A stretch of DNA of 64,000 nucleotides from Mesobacillus harenae (GCF_013343715.1 NZ_JABUNR010000002.1:62001-126000); one strand, 5' to 3'. Positions 21,046 to 30,361 are shown, counted from the first letter of the stretch. A program made the numbers and translations. Notes: generated by a model from the letters alone, not told the origin.

Positions 21046-21405
21046 CTAAACAGGCTGGTTTTTAATCTTCGAAAGTCCCCCTATTCCAAGGTACAAGATC
21101 GACTCTAGCAACAGAACCGTTCTAACAGAACTCTTTAAACTAACTGTGTTTTGTTTAAGAGCAGTCCGTAGTTTAATCTTTCCATTGAGTAATTCTAAGA
21201 AGGCTTCTTCACTCCCTGTGATCAATATCCCAGCTTTTTCTTTTAAATCTCCATTACACCTGCTTACTTCTCCGTTTATTAAATCTACTATGTAGCAGTC
21301 ATCTGGAGTCCGGATAATGACACAAGTATCAAGACGGCCTAACAGCACACTTAGGCTTTTGTTCTTGTGTATGTTTATTGTTAGGTTTTCGAGCAGTCTA
21401 TCCAA
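21046..21405 (-). CDS. yusD: SCP2-like protein YusD
   Basis: This 119-residue protein has the look of a sterol-carrier-protein-2 fold: a central ILITGSEEAFLELLNGKIKL followed by a Leu-rich C-terminal helix. B. subtilis yusD is in the same place between metNPQ and yusE. SCP2-type domains bind lipids or acyl chains; the role here is unknown. There is no signal peptide. It reads alone, with no near neighbour in frame. Confidence 0.72.
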   Translation of the reverse strand: MDRLLENLTINIHKNKSLSVLLGRLDTCVIIRTPDDCYIVDLINGEVSRCNGDLKEKAGILITGSEEAFLELLNGKIKLRTALKQNTVSLKSSVRTVLLLESILYLGIGGLSKIKNQPV

Positions 21406-21455
21406 TATCTACACCTGCCTGTCGATTGGTTAGCAGTCCAGTAATGTATGAGAAG

Positions 21456-21596
21456 CTATTGAAATAACTGACTGGCTCGCCTTTTATAAAAGAAATATTC
21501 TTCGACAGGCAGCAGATCTCCTTTAATTACTGTTCGACATTCTTCCGCAGTCAATCGGAAAACGCTTTCAACAAATCCGATAATTCTCTCTTTAAA
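21456..21596 (-). pseudogene. Short coding-like fragment without a start codon
   Basis: A reverse frame of 46 sense codons encodes FKERIIGFVESVFRLTAEEC, then TVIKGDLLPVEEYFFYKRR and SQLFQ. It looks like authentic protein but has no ATG, GTG or suitable TTG near the front; an in-frame stop precedes TTT-AAA directly. An ATT at 21582-21584 after AAAGAGAG is the only candidate start. It may be a small gene that lost its start codon or uses a rare one. Confidence 0.35.
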
Positions 21597-21800
21597 TTAT
21601 CCCTGGTAGTGAATAACCAGTAATTTACCCTATATTGTGCAAGGGATATATAGATTTTTACAATTTGCCTCACTGTTCAGTCCATTTAATGTCACTATTT
21701 CCTGAGAAATATGTCAAACTTTTGAAAAAGGTAATCTGTTAAATATTAAAGTGACCTGTATAAGTGAACCTTTTAAAAGTAAAATCCTTCATCGAGGTAA

Positions 21801-21833
21801 CTAAAAAAAGCAGCTTTTTTCCGGCTGCTTTTC
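21801..21833 (-). terminator. Terminator after yusE
   Basis: AAAGCAGC pairs with GCTGCTTT (21807-21814 with 21824-21831), followed by a T-run on the reverse strand and next to the yusE stop. Confidence 0.85.
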
Positions 21834-22143
21834 AGGATAATATTGTATTCACTTTATCATGCAGGTACGGTACAGAATGAAAAGCAAAAATTGTTTCAAT
21901 CAATTTTCCTTCTTTTATAACAAGAAGGCAGGGAACACTTTGAACTTCAAGTGCTTCTGCCAGTTTCGGCATATAATTCAAATTAGCTTTGGCTAAACGG
22001 ATAGTAGGCTGGAGCTGTTCTAAAATCTCAACCATCCGCCCCGCCACCTGGCATGTTCCGCACATAGGCGTATATAAATAAATAAGCCCAGTCAGTTTCT
22101 CTTCTAAAAACCCTCTTATCTCTCCCTCAGACAATTCCTTCAT
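21832..22143 (-). CDS. yusE: Thioredoxin-like protein YusE
   Basis: This 103-residue thioredoxin-fold protein has the active-site motif C28-G-T-C31 in YTPMCGTCQ and the cis-proline region SVPCLL. It has no signal peptide, so it acts in the cytoplasm as a thiol-disulfide reductase of unknown partner. It starts 10 bases after the yusF stop and forms an operon with it. Confidence 0.87.
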   Translation of the reverse strand: MKELSEGEIRGFLEEKLTGLIYLYTPMCGTCQVAGRMVEILEQLQPTIRLAKANLNYMPKLAEALEVQSVPCLLVIKEGKLIETIFAFHSVPYLHDKVNTILS

Positions 22144-22153
22144 ACTGCTTGCT

Positions 22154-22507
22154 TCATCCTTTTTCTAAGTATTCAGTATGCACATCGATATTTGCCCCAA
22201 TTAACACGGTAGCAAGGTGATTTTCAGGTGCTGTTGCTACTTCCCGATACATCTTGTCAATATACAGATGGCTTGCCTCAGGAAACTCGCGTTTAAATTG
22301 TTTACGCAGCTTATCCCCGGAGTCATCCGCGTCCACGAGAATATAGACGTCCCGGTTAAAAAGAGAGTCAACTATTTCATCAAGCCGAGCTAAGCCAATC
22401 GTCCCGTTTGTACAGATAATATCTACCTGTTCCTTCAGAACACTTTGGACCTTTCGTTTGTCAGAAGTACCTTCAACAATAATTACTTTTTCGCCTATTT
22501 CTGTCAT
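22154..22507 (-). CDS. yusF: Toprim domain protein YusF
   Basis: This 117-residue protein contains a Toprim fold: VIIVEGTSDK near the N-terminus holds the catalytic glutamate and DVYILVDADDSGDKLR holds the D-x-D motif. Toprim proteins of this size relate to RNase M5 and primase domains; YusF's substrate is unknown. ATG 22505-22507 follows GGGTGG at 8 nt and is preferred over an earlier in-frame ATG. It is operonic with yusE. Confidence 0.87.
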   Translation of the reverse strand: MTEIGEKVIIVEGTSDKRKVQSVLKEQVDIICTNGTIGLARLDEIVDSLFNRDVYILVDADDSGDKLRKQFKREFPEASHLYIDKMYREVATAPENHLATVLIGANIDVHTEYLEKG

Positions 22508-22668
22508 TTTATAACCACCCATAATACAGTTGTCTTACTGTTAGCATATTGTAAACTGCATAAGTTTGCTTGTGTTCTTAACAGAATTATTAAATCTATT
22601 TTTACTTCTTTTGAGTTAATTTGCAAAAATTCTGCTTCAAGAGCCGTAATAAATTTTAAGTTTCTTCA

Positions 22669-22757
22669 GGCGCTCGCTCTTCGGAGCGGACAGAAAGCCT
22701 CCTCGGTAATGCAGCTGAAGGGTCTCCCTGTATCGCTTCTCCCGCTGTCTACGAGTA
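22669..22757. repeat. Decayed GC-rich intergenic repeat, copy 1
   Basis: The order of segments (GGCGCTCGCTCTTCGGAGCG, AGCCTCCTCGG, GGGTCTCCCTGT, CCCGCTGTC) matches a GC-rich repeat type found in many Bacillus genomes. Relatives lie at 37118-37250 (opposite orientation) and 51421-51500 in this window. The copy is interrupted by AT-rich changes. Confidence 0.6.
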
Positions 22758-22861
22758 GGCTGCTAAACATTTTCGGGGAATAAATTGCCTTCACACCATT
22801 CTACCCTGCTAAAATACCATCGACTTTAACAGGACCTTATATAAATGTTTAGAAAAGTTTA

Positions 22862-22891
22862 GAAAAACACAGCGGGCTGCCATCCGCTGTG
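22862..22891 (-). terminator. Terminator after yusG
   Basis: ACACAGCGG pairs with CCGCTGTGT (22866-22874 with 22883-22891), followed by TTTTT on the reverse strand. Confidence 0.88.
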
Positions 22892-22895
22892 TTTA

Positions 22896-23135
22896 TTAAC
22901 ACCAGCCGCCTTCATCACAGTCAGTATATCTAGGCTCTGGCTCAGAAGGCATTGAAACGTGCTGATAAATTTTATTGTTATTTGATTCAAAGTGATGCTC
23001 TAGCTTTAAATCATATCCTTCTGGTATCACCATCATGCCTATCTGCTCGTTTTCGAGATATAGCTGTATTTCATTATTTTTTATTTTTCCAACAATACGA
23101 TCTGTAACATCAAGTTTTTTAGGCTCTAAAGTCAT
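22896..23135 (-). CDS. yusG: YusG family small protein (DUF2553)
   Basis: This protein of about 79 residues has DVTDRIVGKIKNNEIQLYLE and the striking C-terminal end YTDCDEGGWC, which match B. subtilis YusG. The two terminal cysteines could bind metal or form a disulfide, but no function is known. I prefer the ATG after AAAGGGTGAGGGAA over a GTG three codons earlier. It is a single-gene unit with its own terminator. Confidence 0.85.
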   Translation of the reverse strand: MTLEPKKLDVTDRIVGKIKNNEIQLYLENEQIGMMVIPEGYDLKLEHHFESNNNKIYQHVSMPSEPEPRYTDCDEGGWC

Positions 23136-23310
23136 TTCCCTCACCCTTTCTTGCTATTCCTGTGTCTTTAGTTTGTCCAGAGCCACATTAAGAATAGGTG
23201 GTAATAAACAACACTAATAACAGCACATCCCTTAAAAAGTTATGACGTAAGGATGCAAACAAGTTTGATATAACAGAGTATTGCTAAAGATTTTTAGCTT
23301 TTTGCTAAAT

Positions 23311-23348
23311 AAAAAATGCCTTGATTGTGATCACACAGTCAAGGCATT
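23311..23348 (-). terminator. Terminator after gcvH
   Basis: AATGCCTTGA pairs with TCAAGGCATT (23315-23324 with 23339-23348), followed by a T-run on the reverse strand. Confidence 0.85.
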
Positions 23349-23358
23349 TTATTATTTA

Positions 23359-23742
23359 TTAGTCTTCATTTAACATTTTTTCGTATAGGTCTGCAGTCAT
23401 AAGATTATCCATTTCTCCTGAATTTGCAGGTTCAACGATAATCATCCATGCTTTTTCATATGGAGACTCATTTACAAATTCAGGGCTGTCACTCAGCTCT
23501 TCATTTATTTCTACAACTTTCCCGCTGATTGGTGCATATAGCTCAGAAACGGTTTTAACAGACTCAACGCTGCCAAACGGCTCATTGGCAGTAATCTCAT
23601 CGCCAACTTCCGGAAGTTCGACGAATACGATGTCGCCCAATTCAGTCTGTGCAAAATCAGTGATGCCAATACGGACGTTCTTTCCCTCTGTCTTGACCCA
23701 CTCATGTTCTTTTGAATACTTTAATTCCTTTGGTACGTTCAT
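23359..23742 (-). CDS. gcvH: Glycine cleavage system protein H
   Basis: This 127-residue protein has the lipoyl-attachment lysine K63 in [12 protein letters not shown] and normal full length. GcvH carries the aminomethyl group between P, T and L proteins. In Bacillus it is also the relay from which lipoyl groups pass to the 2-oxoacid dehydrogenases, which explains its stand-alone location away from gcvPT. GGGGG lies ahead of the ATG. Confidence 0.96.
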   Translation of the reverse strand: MNVPKELKYSKEHEWVKTEGKNVRIGITDFAQTELGDIVFVELPEVGDEITANEPFGSVESVKTVSELYAPISGKVVEINEELSDSPEFVNESPYEKAWMIIVEPANSGEMDNLMTADLYEKMLNED

Positions 23743-23801
23743 TTACGACTACCCCCGTTTGTTTAGTTTCATCAACTTCAAGTAGATTAGCTTCCCGCCT
23801 T

Positions 23802-24158
23802 CTACAGCCAAACCCTCGCAAATTCCTCTTCTTTAAAACCGACAGTCACTTTTTCGCCATCCGTTAAAATAGGACGTTTTATAAGCATTCCGTCTGAAGA
23901 TAGAATCTCTAAAAGTTCCTCTTCTGAAGCGGTTTTGACCTTATCCTTTAAACCAAGCTCGCGGTATTTCTGCCCACTAGTGTTAAAGAATTTTTTCAAC
24001 TCGAGGCCGCTTTTACCGTACAGCTGCTTCAACTCCTGCAAGGAAGGCGGATTCTCGGCAATATGTACAGCTGAATAGTTTATTTCGTGCTGATCCAGCC
24101 ATTTCTTGGCATTTCTGCAAGTTCCGCATTTTGGGTACCAATAAAACGTCAATGCCAT
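23802..24158 (-). CDS. yusI: ArsC/Spx-family protein YusI
   Basis: This 118-residue protein has a thioredoxin-like fold with C11-G-T-C14 near the N-terminus and the family ending IKRPILTDGEKVTVGFKEEE. It is related to glutaredoxin-type arsenate reductase and Spx regulators. The CxxC motif is Spx-like, but it lacks clear evidence of RNA polymerase binding. It should not be confused with the thioredoxin-coupled arsC at 42032. Confidence 0.88.
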   Translation of the reverse strand: MALTFYWYPKCGTCRNAKKWLDQHEINYSAVHIAENPPSLQELKQLYGKSGLELKKFFNTSGQKYRELGLKDKVKTASEEELLEILSSDGMLIKRPILTDGEKVTVGFKEEEFARVWL

Positions 24159-24352
24159 CTTAACACCACCTATGCTATCTTATCCAAAATCTTTTACCCT
24201 ATAAACGGATAGTACCACATTCCAAATTAAAATCCTAACCAGGAGGTTTAGCTAAAAAAAGAATTTTCTGTCCTTCGATACCATTCGACTTTAACTCAAA
24301 AATCCCTCCTGATTTTTTTAAAAAGCCTAAAAATATTAAAGAAGATTACTGA

Positions 24353-24383
24353 AAAAAGGCTCCCATCTTTACAGAAGGGAGCC
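24353..24383 (-). terminator. Terminator of the fadNAE operon
   Basis: GGCTCCC pairs with GGGAGCC (24358-24364 with 24377-24383), followed by TTTTTTC on the reverse strand, after fadE. Confidence 0.88.
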
Positions 24384-24394
24384 CATTTGATGAA

Positions 24395-26179
24395 TTAAAC
24401 TACAAAGCGTTCTGCATCAATAAGTTTGTCAGAAGCTTCACGCTTTTTCGCAATCACATTGATTGGATTATGGCGAGTCAGCTTGCGAAGACTAGAGATC
24501 AACATGCGAAGTGTATCGCCTTGTTCTGTTGCAACAAGTGTTTCTTTAGCATGCTGTTCAATTTCATTGAATGCTTCCTGGCAGTAGATTTGAGTGTAAA
24601 GAAGCTTTTGCTTGCTCTTCTCGACTCCGTCTTTAGCGATAGCTTTTTCAGTACGAAGAATAACAGACTCCATTGCGTAAGCGTTAGAAACGATATCAGC
24701 TATATTTGAAAGGATTTCCTGTTCTTTTTCAAGAGCTTTGCCGTATTTCTGTGCAGCCAATCCAGTTGCTAATAAACCAATTTTCTTGGCATTGCTGACA
24801 AGATACTTTTCTTGTGCTAACGGCTCATCGCCTGGCTCTTCTGGCATCATCATCATGATTTCTTCCTGAAGAGCTTGTGCTTTCTGGAATAATGGCAATT
24901 CTCCCTTTAGAGCTTTGCGCAAGTATGTTCCTGGAACTAGCAAGCGGTTAATTTCGTTCGTACCTTCAAAGATTCGGTTGATACGTGAATCGCGGTACGC
25001 TCTTTCTATTTCATATTCCTGCATAAACCCGTAGCCACCGTGAATCTGAACGCCTTCATCAACAACATAGTCAAGTACTTCAGAAGCGAAGAATTTATTC
25101 AGGGAACATTCGATTGCGTACTCTGCTACTGAATCAGCAACAGCTTTCCCGTTTTTCACTTCTTCAGCGGATAACTGGCTCATTCTATCTTCAAAAAGTC
25201 CTACAGTACGATAAACGGAGCTTTCTGCTGCATAGATTTTGGAAGCCATTGTACCGATCTTTTCCTTTGTAAGATTAAATTGAGAAATTGATGTCTTAAA
25301 TTGCTGACGCTGGTTTGCATATTTTACAGTTAAACCGAATGCTTGCTTAGATCCGCCAACAACACCTACTCCAAGCTTGTAACGGCCGATATTTAAGATG
25401 TTAAATGCGATAACATGGCCTTTACCAGGATCGCCTAATAAATTCTCAACTGGTACCTGTGCATCCTCAAGAATAACCGTACGAGTAGATGAACTCTTGA
25501 TACCCATCTTCTTCTCTTCTGCCCCAGTAGAAACACCAGGGAAGTCACGTTCTACTATAAATGCTGTAAACTGCTCGCCGTCAATTTTTGCGTAAACAAC
25601 AAATACATCGGCAAAACCAGCGTTTGTGATCCATTGCTTTTCACCATTTAAAACATAGTGTGTACCTTCAGCGTTTAACTTAGCAGATGTCTTCGCGCCA
25701 AGTGCGTCGGAACCAGAGCCAGGCTCAGTTAAGCAGTAAGCTGCAAGTTTTTCGCCAGAAGCAAGTGCTGGTAGATATTTTTGTTTTTGTTCTTCGTTAC
25801 CGAACAGGACGATTGGAAGAGAACCAATTCCAACATGAGCACCATGAGATAGTGAAAAACCGCCTGCACGAGCCATTTTTTCAGTAATCAGCGCAGAGCT
25901 TACTTTATCAAGGTTTAAACCGCCGTACTCTTCTGGAACATCTGCCCCAAGAAGTCCAAGATCGCCTGCTTTCTTAAGCAGCTTAACAGTGCGGTCGAAT
26001 TCATGATTTTCAAGATGTTCGATTTGTGGAACAACTTCATTTTCAACAAAGTCTTCAGTAGTCTTTGCAATCATTTTCTGCTCGTCATTATAATCCTCTG
26101 GTGTGAAAACCTGCTCATAGGAAATATCCTCGATAATGAAGCTTCCACCTTTAACCAACTTTTCTGTTTGGTTTGCCAT
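24395..26179 (-). CDS. fadE: Acyl-CoA dehydrogenase FadE
   Basis: This 594-residue FAD enzyme has the acyl-CoA dehydrogenase signatures CLTEPGSGSDA and a catalytic glutamate in RIFEGTNEINR. A C-terminal extension of about 180 residues is typical of the long YusJ type. It performs the first oxidation of fatty-acyl-CoA. ATG 26177-26179 follows GGGGGAA. It is the third gene of fadN-fadA-fadE, 51 bases after fadA. Confidence 0.95.
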   Translation of the reverse strand: MANQTEKLVKGGSFIIEDISYEQVFTPEDYNDEQKMIAKTTEDFVENEVVPQIEHLENHEFDRTVKLLKKAGDLGLLGADVPEEYGGLNLDKVSSALITEKMARAGGFSLSHGAHVGIGSLPIVLFGNEEQKQKYLPALASGEKLAAYCLTEPGSGSDALGAKTSAKLNAEGTHYVLNGEKQWITNAGFADVFVVYAKIDGEQFTAFIVERDFPGVSTGAEEKKMGIKSSSTRTVILEDAQVPVENLLGDPGKGHVIAFNILNIGRYKLGVGVVGGSKQAFGLTVKYANQRQQFKTSISQFNLTKEKIGTMASKIYAAESSVYRTVGLFEDRMSQLSAEEVKNGKAVADSVAEYAIECSLNKFFASEVLDYVVDEGVQIHGGYGFMQEYEIERAYRDSRINRIFEGTNEINRLLVPGTYLRKALKGELPLFQKAQALQEEIMMMMPEEPGDEPLAQEKYLVSNAKKIGLLATGLAAQKYGKALEKEQEILSNIADIVSNAYAMESVILRTEKAIAKDGVEKSKQKLLYTQIYCQEAFNEIEQHAKETLVATEQGDTLRMLISSLRKLTRHNPINVIAKKREASDKLIDAERFVV

Positions 26180-26230
26180 CTTTATTCCCCCTGTCATTTT
26201 TTGGAGAGGGGCAAAAGGCCCCTCTTAAAA

Positions 26231-27406
26231 TTATAAAATCTCAAATACTCCTGCAGCTCCCATTCCGCCGCCAATACACATCGTTACAACCCCAAATTGC
26301 TGGTTTCTGCGCTTTAACTCGTGGATAAGAGATAATGTAAGCCTAGAACCTGTACAGCCTAGCGGATGACCCAATGCGATCGCACCGCCATTAACATTTA
26401 CTTTATTTTCATCCAATCCAAGCTCGCGCATTACTTGCAGGGACTGGGAAGCGAATGCTTCATTTAACTCAAAAAGGTCAATGTCTGAAATTTCAAGTCC
26501 AGCCAGCTTCAATGCTTTTGGAATAGCCACGATTGGACCAATTCCCATTACTTCTGGAGGAACTCCGCCAACTGCGAACGAGCGGAATTTCGCCATTGGC
26601 TTAAGTCCGAGTGAATCAGCCTTCTCCCGGTCCATTACCATAACAGCAGCTGCTCCATCACTTGTTTGCGAAGAGTTCCCGGCTGTTACAGACCCTGTTA
26701 CAGAGAAAGCCGGACGAAGTTTAGCCAAAGTTTCCATATTTGTTCCAGGACGAACACCCTCATCCTGACTAAAAAGAACCTTCTTTTCTACGAGTTTATT
26801 ATCTTTACCGACAGAACGAAGCGTAACATCTACAGGAACGATTTCATCCTGAAACTTACCCTCCTGAATAGCTTTCGCTGCTCTTTCGTGGCTTCGCACC
26901 GCAAAAGCATCCTGATCTTCACGTGAGACTCCAAATTTCTTCGCTACCTCTTCAGCTGTGTGCCCCATTCCCATGTAATATTCCGGTGCACTTTCAGCCA
27001 GCTTCGAATTAGGACGGACAACATGGCCCATCATTGGGACTAAGCTCATTGACTCTGCACCGCCGGCAATGATCGTGTCAGAATGTCCGAGCATAATTCT
27101 TTCAGCTGCATAAGCAATTGTTTGTAATCCTGAAGAACAGTATCGGTTTACCGTTAAAGCCGGGACCTCATGGGATAGGCCGGCAAGAGCACCTATATTA
27201 CGGGCGATGTTTAACCCTTGTTCTGCTTCAGGCATTGCACAGCCTATAATTAAGTCGTCAATATTTCCCTCGTAATTTCCTGCACGTCTAAGTGTTTCTT
27301 TTACAACAAGAGCACCTAAATCGTCAGGACGGACTGATGCAAGTGTACCTTTCTTTGCCCGTCCAACCGGTGTTCTCGCACCGGCAACAATAACCGCTTC
27401 TCTCAT
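26231..27406 (-). CDS. fadA: Acetyl-CoA acyltransferase (3-ketoacyl-CoA thiolase) FadA
   Basis: This 391-residue thiolase has the nucleophile C90 in NRYCSSGLQT, the histidine in GGAIALGHPLGCTG and the second cysteine in MCIGGGMGAAG. It cleaves 3-ketoacyl-CoA in the last step of beta-oxidation. I start it at the ATG with AGAGGGA upstream (MREAVIVAGARTPVG); the open frame extends further 5' but that part overlaps fadN's end and lacks a ribosome site. Confidence 0.96.
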   Translation of the reverse strand: MREAVIVAGARTPVGRAKKGTLASVRPDDLGALVVKETLRRAGNYEGNIDDLIIGCAMPEAEQGLNIARNIGALAGLSHEVPALTVNRYCSSGLQTIAYAAERIMLGHSDTIIAGGAESMSLVPMMGHVVRPNSKLAESAPEYYMGMGHTAEEVAKKFGVSREDQDAFAVRSHERAAKAIQEGKFQDEIVPVDVTLRSVGKDNKLVEKKVLFSQDEGVRPGTNMETLAKLRPAFSVTGSVTAGNSSQTSDGAAAVMVMDREKADSLGLKPMAKFRSFAVGGVPPEVMGIGPIVAIPKALKLAGLEISDIDLFELNEAFASQSLQVMRELGLDENKVNVNGGAIALGHPLGCTGSRLTLSLIHELKRRNQQFGVVTMCIGGGMGAAGVFEIL

Positions 27407-27581
27407 CTCATTCCCTCTCTTTCCTGCAATCTTAGAGTATGTTCTATGAATGATTTCTCGCGTATTCCAGCGAATTAGTTGCTGCAAATCATCGTTTTTC
27501 ATCAAAACTTTGACCGCAGAAAGGCAATAGCTTAAGCTTGCCTCTCTTTTTGGCCGGTCATATTGAGCTGTAAACTTGTGA

Positions 27582-29966
27582 CTAGTTGCGAAGCGGCTTG
27601 CCTTTAACGAGCATATGCTGCATTCTCTGCTGCGATTTCGGCTCAGCCACAAGGCTTAAAAATGCTTCTTTTTCAAGGTTCAGCAAGTAATCCTCATCTA
27701 CTTCTGTGCCGTAAGGAACGTTGCCTCCTGCAATAACAAACGCAAGCTTCTGAGCTATTTTCAGGTCATGAGCTGAAATGTACCCTGACAGGTGCATTGT
27801 TTGAGCTCCGAGAAGCAACGTCGCATATCCGGGTTCTCCAACTACAGGTACCTTCCGGCGAACTGGAGCTGTATAGCCCCTTTCATGCAGGGTAAGAACC
27901 GCCTGCTTTGCATCGTGGATCAAATGGTCTCCATTTACGCTGATTCCATCAGCGAAATTCAAGAAATTGTTGTCAAGTGCTTCTTGTCCAGAAGTAGAAA
28001 CCTTGGCCATCGCAATCGATTCAAATACTTTATTTGCGACTTTCTGAAGGTCAAACTCGACTCCTTTTGGCAGGCCTTCAAGATGCTTAATGTAAAGCTC
28101 TTTATTGCCGCCTCCTCCTGGGATAAGTCCGACTCCTACTTCTACTAGACCCATATAAGTTTCCATTGAAGCCTGGATATGTGCAGCAGGCAAGCAAACT
28201 TCCGCTCCGCCTCCCAATGACATTCCAAAAGGAGCCGCAACAACTGGCTTTTTGCTATATTTCACTTTCATCATAGCCTGCTGGAACTGGCTGACTGTCA
28301 TATCAAGTTCATAAACATCATCGTCCTGCGCAGCCATTAAAATCATTGCCAGGTTTGCGCCTACACAGAAATTCTTTCCCTGGTTACCGATAACAAGGCC
28401 TTTGAAATTCTTTTCAACCTCATCAACAGCAAAATTGATCATTTGAATAATATCTAAACCAATCGCATTGCTTTGTGAATGGAATTCAAGAAGGGCTACC
28501 CCATCTCCAAGGTCGATCAGGCTTGCTCCACCATTCTTTTTTATAACGCCTTGTTTCTTTTTTAGCTGCTTCAGGTTAATTACCTTCGGATTTACTTCTA
28601 ATGGCTTATACTCGCCATTATCATAGAAGTACACATCCCCTTCTTCTTCCTTATAGAAGGAAGTAATGCCTTTTTCCAGCATATCTTTAACCCAAGCAGG
28701 GACAGTCAATCCGCTTTCTTCCATTTTTTGAACGGCTTTTTCTACACCGATCGCATCCCATGCTTCAAACGGGCCAAGATCCCAGCCAAAGCCCCATTTC
28801 ATCGCACGGTCGATTGCTACGATATCATCGGCAATTTCTCCGAGCAGTTCAGCTGAGTACACAAGCGCTGGACTAAACACATTCCATAAAAGCTGCCCAG
28901 CACGATCATCTGCATACACAAGCGCTTTCATTTTATTTGCTAAGCCCTTTTGCTGTTTTGCAGCTTCTGTTGCTGCAGTTTTGAGCTTTTTCCGTGGACC
29001 ATACTCAAGTGTTTCTGGATCCAGTTCTAATATTTCCTTGCCTTGCTTGAGGAAAAATCCTTGGCCCGACTTGCTGCCCAGCCAGCCTTTTTCCAGCATG
29101 TCTTTCATAAAGGATGGAACTTCAAATACTTCTTTTTCTTTTCCTTCTACCTGTTCGTGTACATTCTTTGCTACATGGGCGAATGTATCAAGTCCTACAA
29201 CATCCAGCGTCCGGAATGTTGCACTCTTTGGACGGCCAATTAAAGGCCCAGTTACAGAATCAACTTCCCCAACACTATATCCGCCTTTAAGCATTTCACG
29301 GACCGTTACGAGGAGACCGTAAGTTCCAATCCGGTTAGCAATAAAGTTTGGCGTATCCTTTGCTTCAACAACGCCTTTTCCAAGTCGATCCTCGCCAAAT
29401 TTCTTTATAAAAGCGAGAACATCAGGATCTGTATCCTTGGTTGGGATAACCTCCAGGAGCTTCAAGTAGCGCGGCGGATTAAAGAAATGGGTGCCAAGGA
29501 AATGCTTTCTAAAATCCTCTGAACGGCCCTCAGCCATCGCTTCGACAGAGATTCCGGAGGTATTGGAACTGACAATGCTGCCAGGTTTCCGATATTTATC
29601 AACATTTTCAAATAACCGTTTCTTTATATCAAGATTTTCAACAACAACCTCAATGATCCAGTCTACGTCTTTTAAACGCTCCATATCATCTTCAAAGTTG
29701 CCTGCTTCTAGTAAACTTAAATTCTTTTTCGATGCCAGCGGTGCAGGCTTTTGCTTCAGAAGCTTTTGCAGGGCGCCTGCGCTTATGCGATTGCGAACCT
29801 GTTTGTCTTCAAGAGTTAAACCTTTAGCTTTTTCACCTTCTGTTAGTTCCCGTGGTACGATATCCAACAATAAGGTCGGAATTCCAATGTTAGCAAGATG
29901 GGCCGCAATACCGGAACCCATGACTCCAGAGCCTAGTACAGCTGCTTTTTGAATTTGCTGGGTCAA
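27582..29966 (-). CDS. fadN: 3-hydroxyacyl-CoA dehydrogenase / enoyl-CoA hydratase FadN
   Basis: This 794-residue fusion has an N-terminal NAD-binding dehydrogenase (VLGSGVMGSGIAAHLAN near residue 10) and a C-terminal crotonase domain (GLVIGNQGKNFCVGANLAMI). It carries out the middle steps of fatty-acid beta-oxidation. The TTG at 29964-29966 has AAGGGGG upstream and matches the start of B. subtilis FadN; the longer frame would begin inside the FadR operator. It is the first gene of the operon and should be repressed by FadR when acyl-CoA is scarce. Confidence 0.95.
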   Translation of the reverse strand: MTQQIQKAAVLGSGVMGSGIAAHLANIGIPTLLLDIVPRELTEGEKAKGLTLEDKQVRNRISAGALQKLLKQKPAPLASKKNLSLLEAGNFEDDMERLKDVDWIIEVVVENLDIKKRLFENVDKYRKPGSIVSSNTSGISVEAMAEGRSEDFRKHFLGTHFFNPPRYLKLLEVIPTKDTDPDVLAFIKKFGEDRLGKGVVEAKDTPNFIANRIGTYGLLVTVREMLKGGYSVGEVDSVTGPLIGRPKSATFRTLDVVGLDTFAHVAKNVHEQVEGKEKEVFEVPSFMKDMLEKGWLGSKSGQGFFLKQGKEILELDPETLEYGPRKKLKTAATEAAKQQKGLANKMKALVYADDRAGQLLWNVFSPALVYSAELLGEIADDIVAIDRAMKWGFGWDLGPFEAWDAIGVEKAVQKMEESGLTVPAWVKDMLEKGITSFYKEEEGDVYFYDNGEYKPLEVNPKVINLKQLKKKQGVIKKNGGASLIDLGDGVALLEFHSQSNAIGLDIIQMINFAVDEVEKNFKGLVIGNQGKNFCVGANLAMILMAAQDDDVYELDMTVSQFQQAMMKVKYSKKPVVAAPFGMSLGGGAEVCLPAAHIQASMETYMGLVEVGVGLIPGGGGNKELYIKHLEGLPKGVEFDLQKVANKVFESIAMAKVSTSGQEALDNNFLNFADGISVNGDHLIHDAKQAVLTLHERGYTAPVRRKVPVVGEPGYATLLLGAQTMHLSGYISAHDLKIAQKLAFVIAGGNVPYGTEVDEDYLLNLEKEAFLSLVAEPKSQQRMQHMLVKGKPLRN

Positions 29967-29993
29967 TTTCGTCTCCCCCTTTGACAATGTTTT

Positions 29994-30011
29994 TGAATGA
30001 ACACTCATTCA
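29994..30011. promoter_or_regulatory. FadR operator
   Basis: TGAATGA-ACAC-TCATTCA is a perfect 7-4-7 inverted repeat that matches the Bacillus FadR (TetR-family, acyl-CoA responsive) box. It lies 28 nt ahead of the fadN start. Confidence 0.92.
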
Positions 30012-30183
30012 TTTTTACTCAAAAAAATTTTGGTGAAGAATGAGTTATACTACTTAATACTATAAAATATTTAAAAAATTTCCGCAATAATAAGATGCTT
30101 AAAAATAAAATATTTTTTAAATTTACCTTTTACGATAATTTCCAAAGCCTTGGGTACTCTATAATCGGAGGTGAATATTTACA

Positions 30184-30315
30184 GTGAAAAGAAAAAAGAA
30201 TCCTTCTAAAGCCGCCGTTAGCGCAGCGAGTGTGAAAGGGAATGCGGGACCTACAGTTGAACTAGATGGCGGCGGAAAAGTGAACAGTCAAAACAATCAA
30301 TATAAAAAGCAATAA
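30184..30315 (+). CDS. yuzL: YuzL family small protein
   Basis: This 43-residue basic protein starts with GTG after a GGAGGTG site, begins MKRKKNPSKAAVSAASVKGN and ends in NNQYKKQ. Both ends resemble B. subtilis YuzL, encoded at the same place between fadN and fadM. It is very hydrophilic and probably unstructured; the function is unknown. It is the only forward gene among the first 35 kb and is divergent from fadN. Confidence 0.85.
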   Translation: MKRKKNPSKAAVSAASVKGNAGPTVELDGGGKVNSQNNQYKKQ

Positions 30316-30333
30316 CCTATATAACTAAACAGA

Positions 30334-30361
30334 GGTCCAGACCTATTTTCTGGACCCTTAG
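30334..30361. terminator. Bidirectional terminator between yuzL and fadM
   Basis: GGTCCAGA pairs with TCTGGACC (30334-30341 with 30349-30356), flanked by TTAGTTTA on one side and a matching AACTAA on the other. It lies between two converging genes. Confidence 0.75.

Larger units (their letters stand above)
22508..22895. other. Intergenic stretch with a decayed GC-rich repeat
   Basis: There is no gene here. The stretch contains a degraded GC-rich repeat copy at about 22669-22757 and the yusG terminator at its right end. Confidence 0.5.

Noticed and set aside
27407..27652. Longer FadA with 82 extra N-terminal residues
   Set aside because: It overlaps the fadN C-terminus and has no ribosome site; the ATG at 27404-27406 begins with the normal thiolase start.
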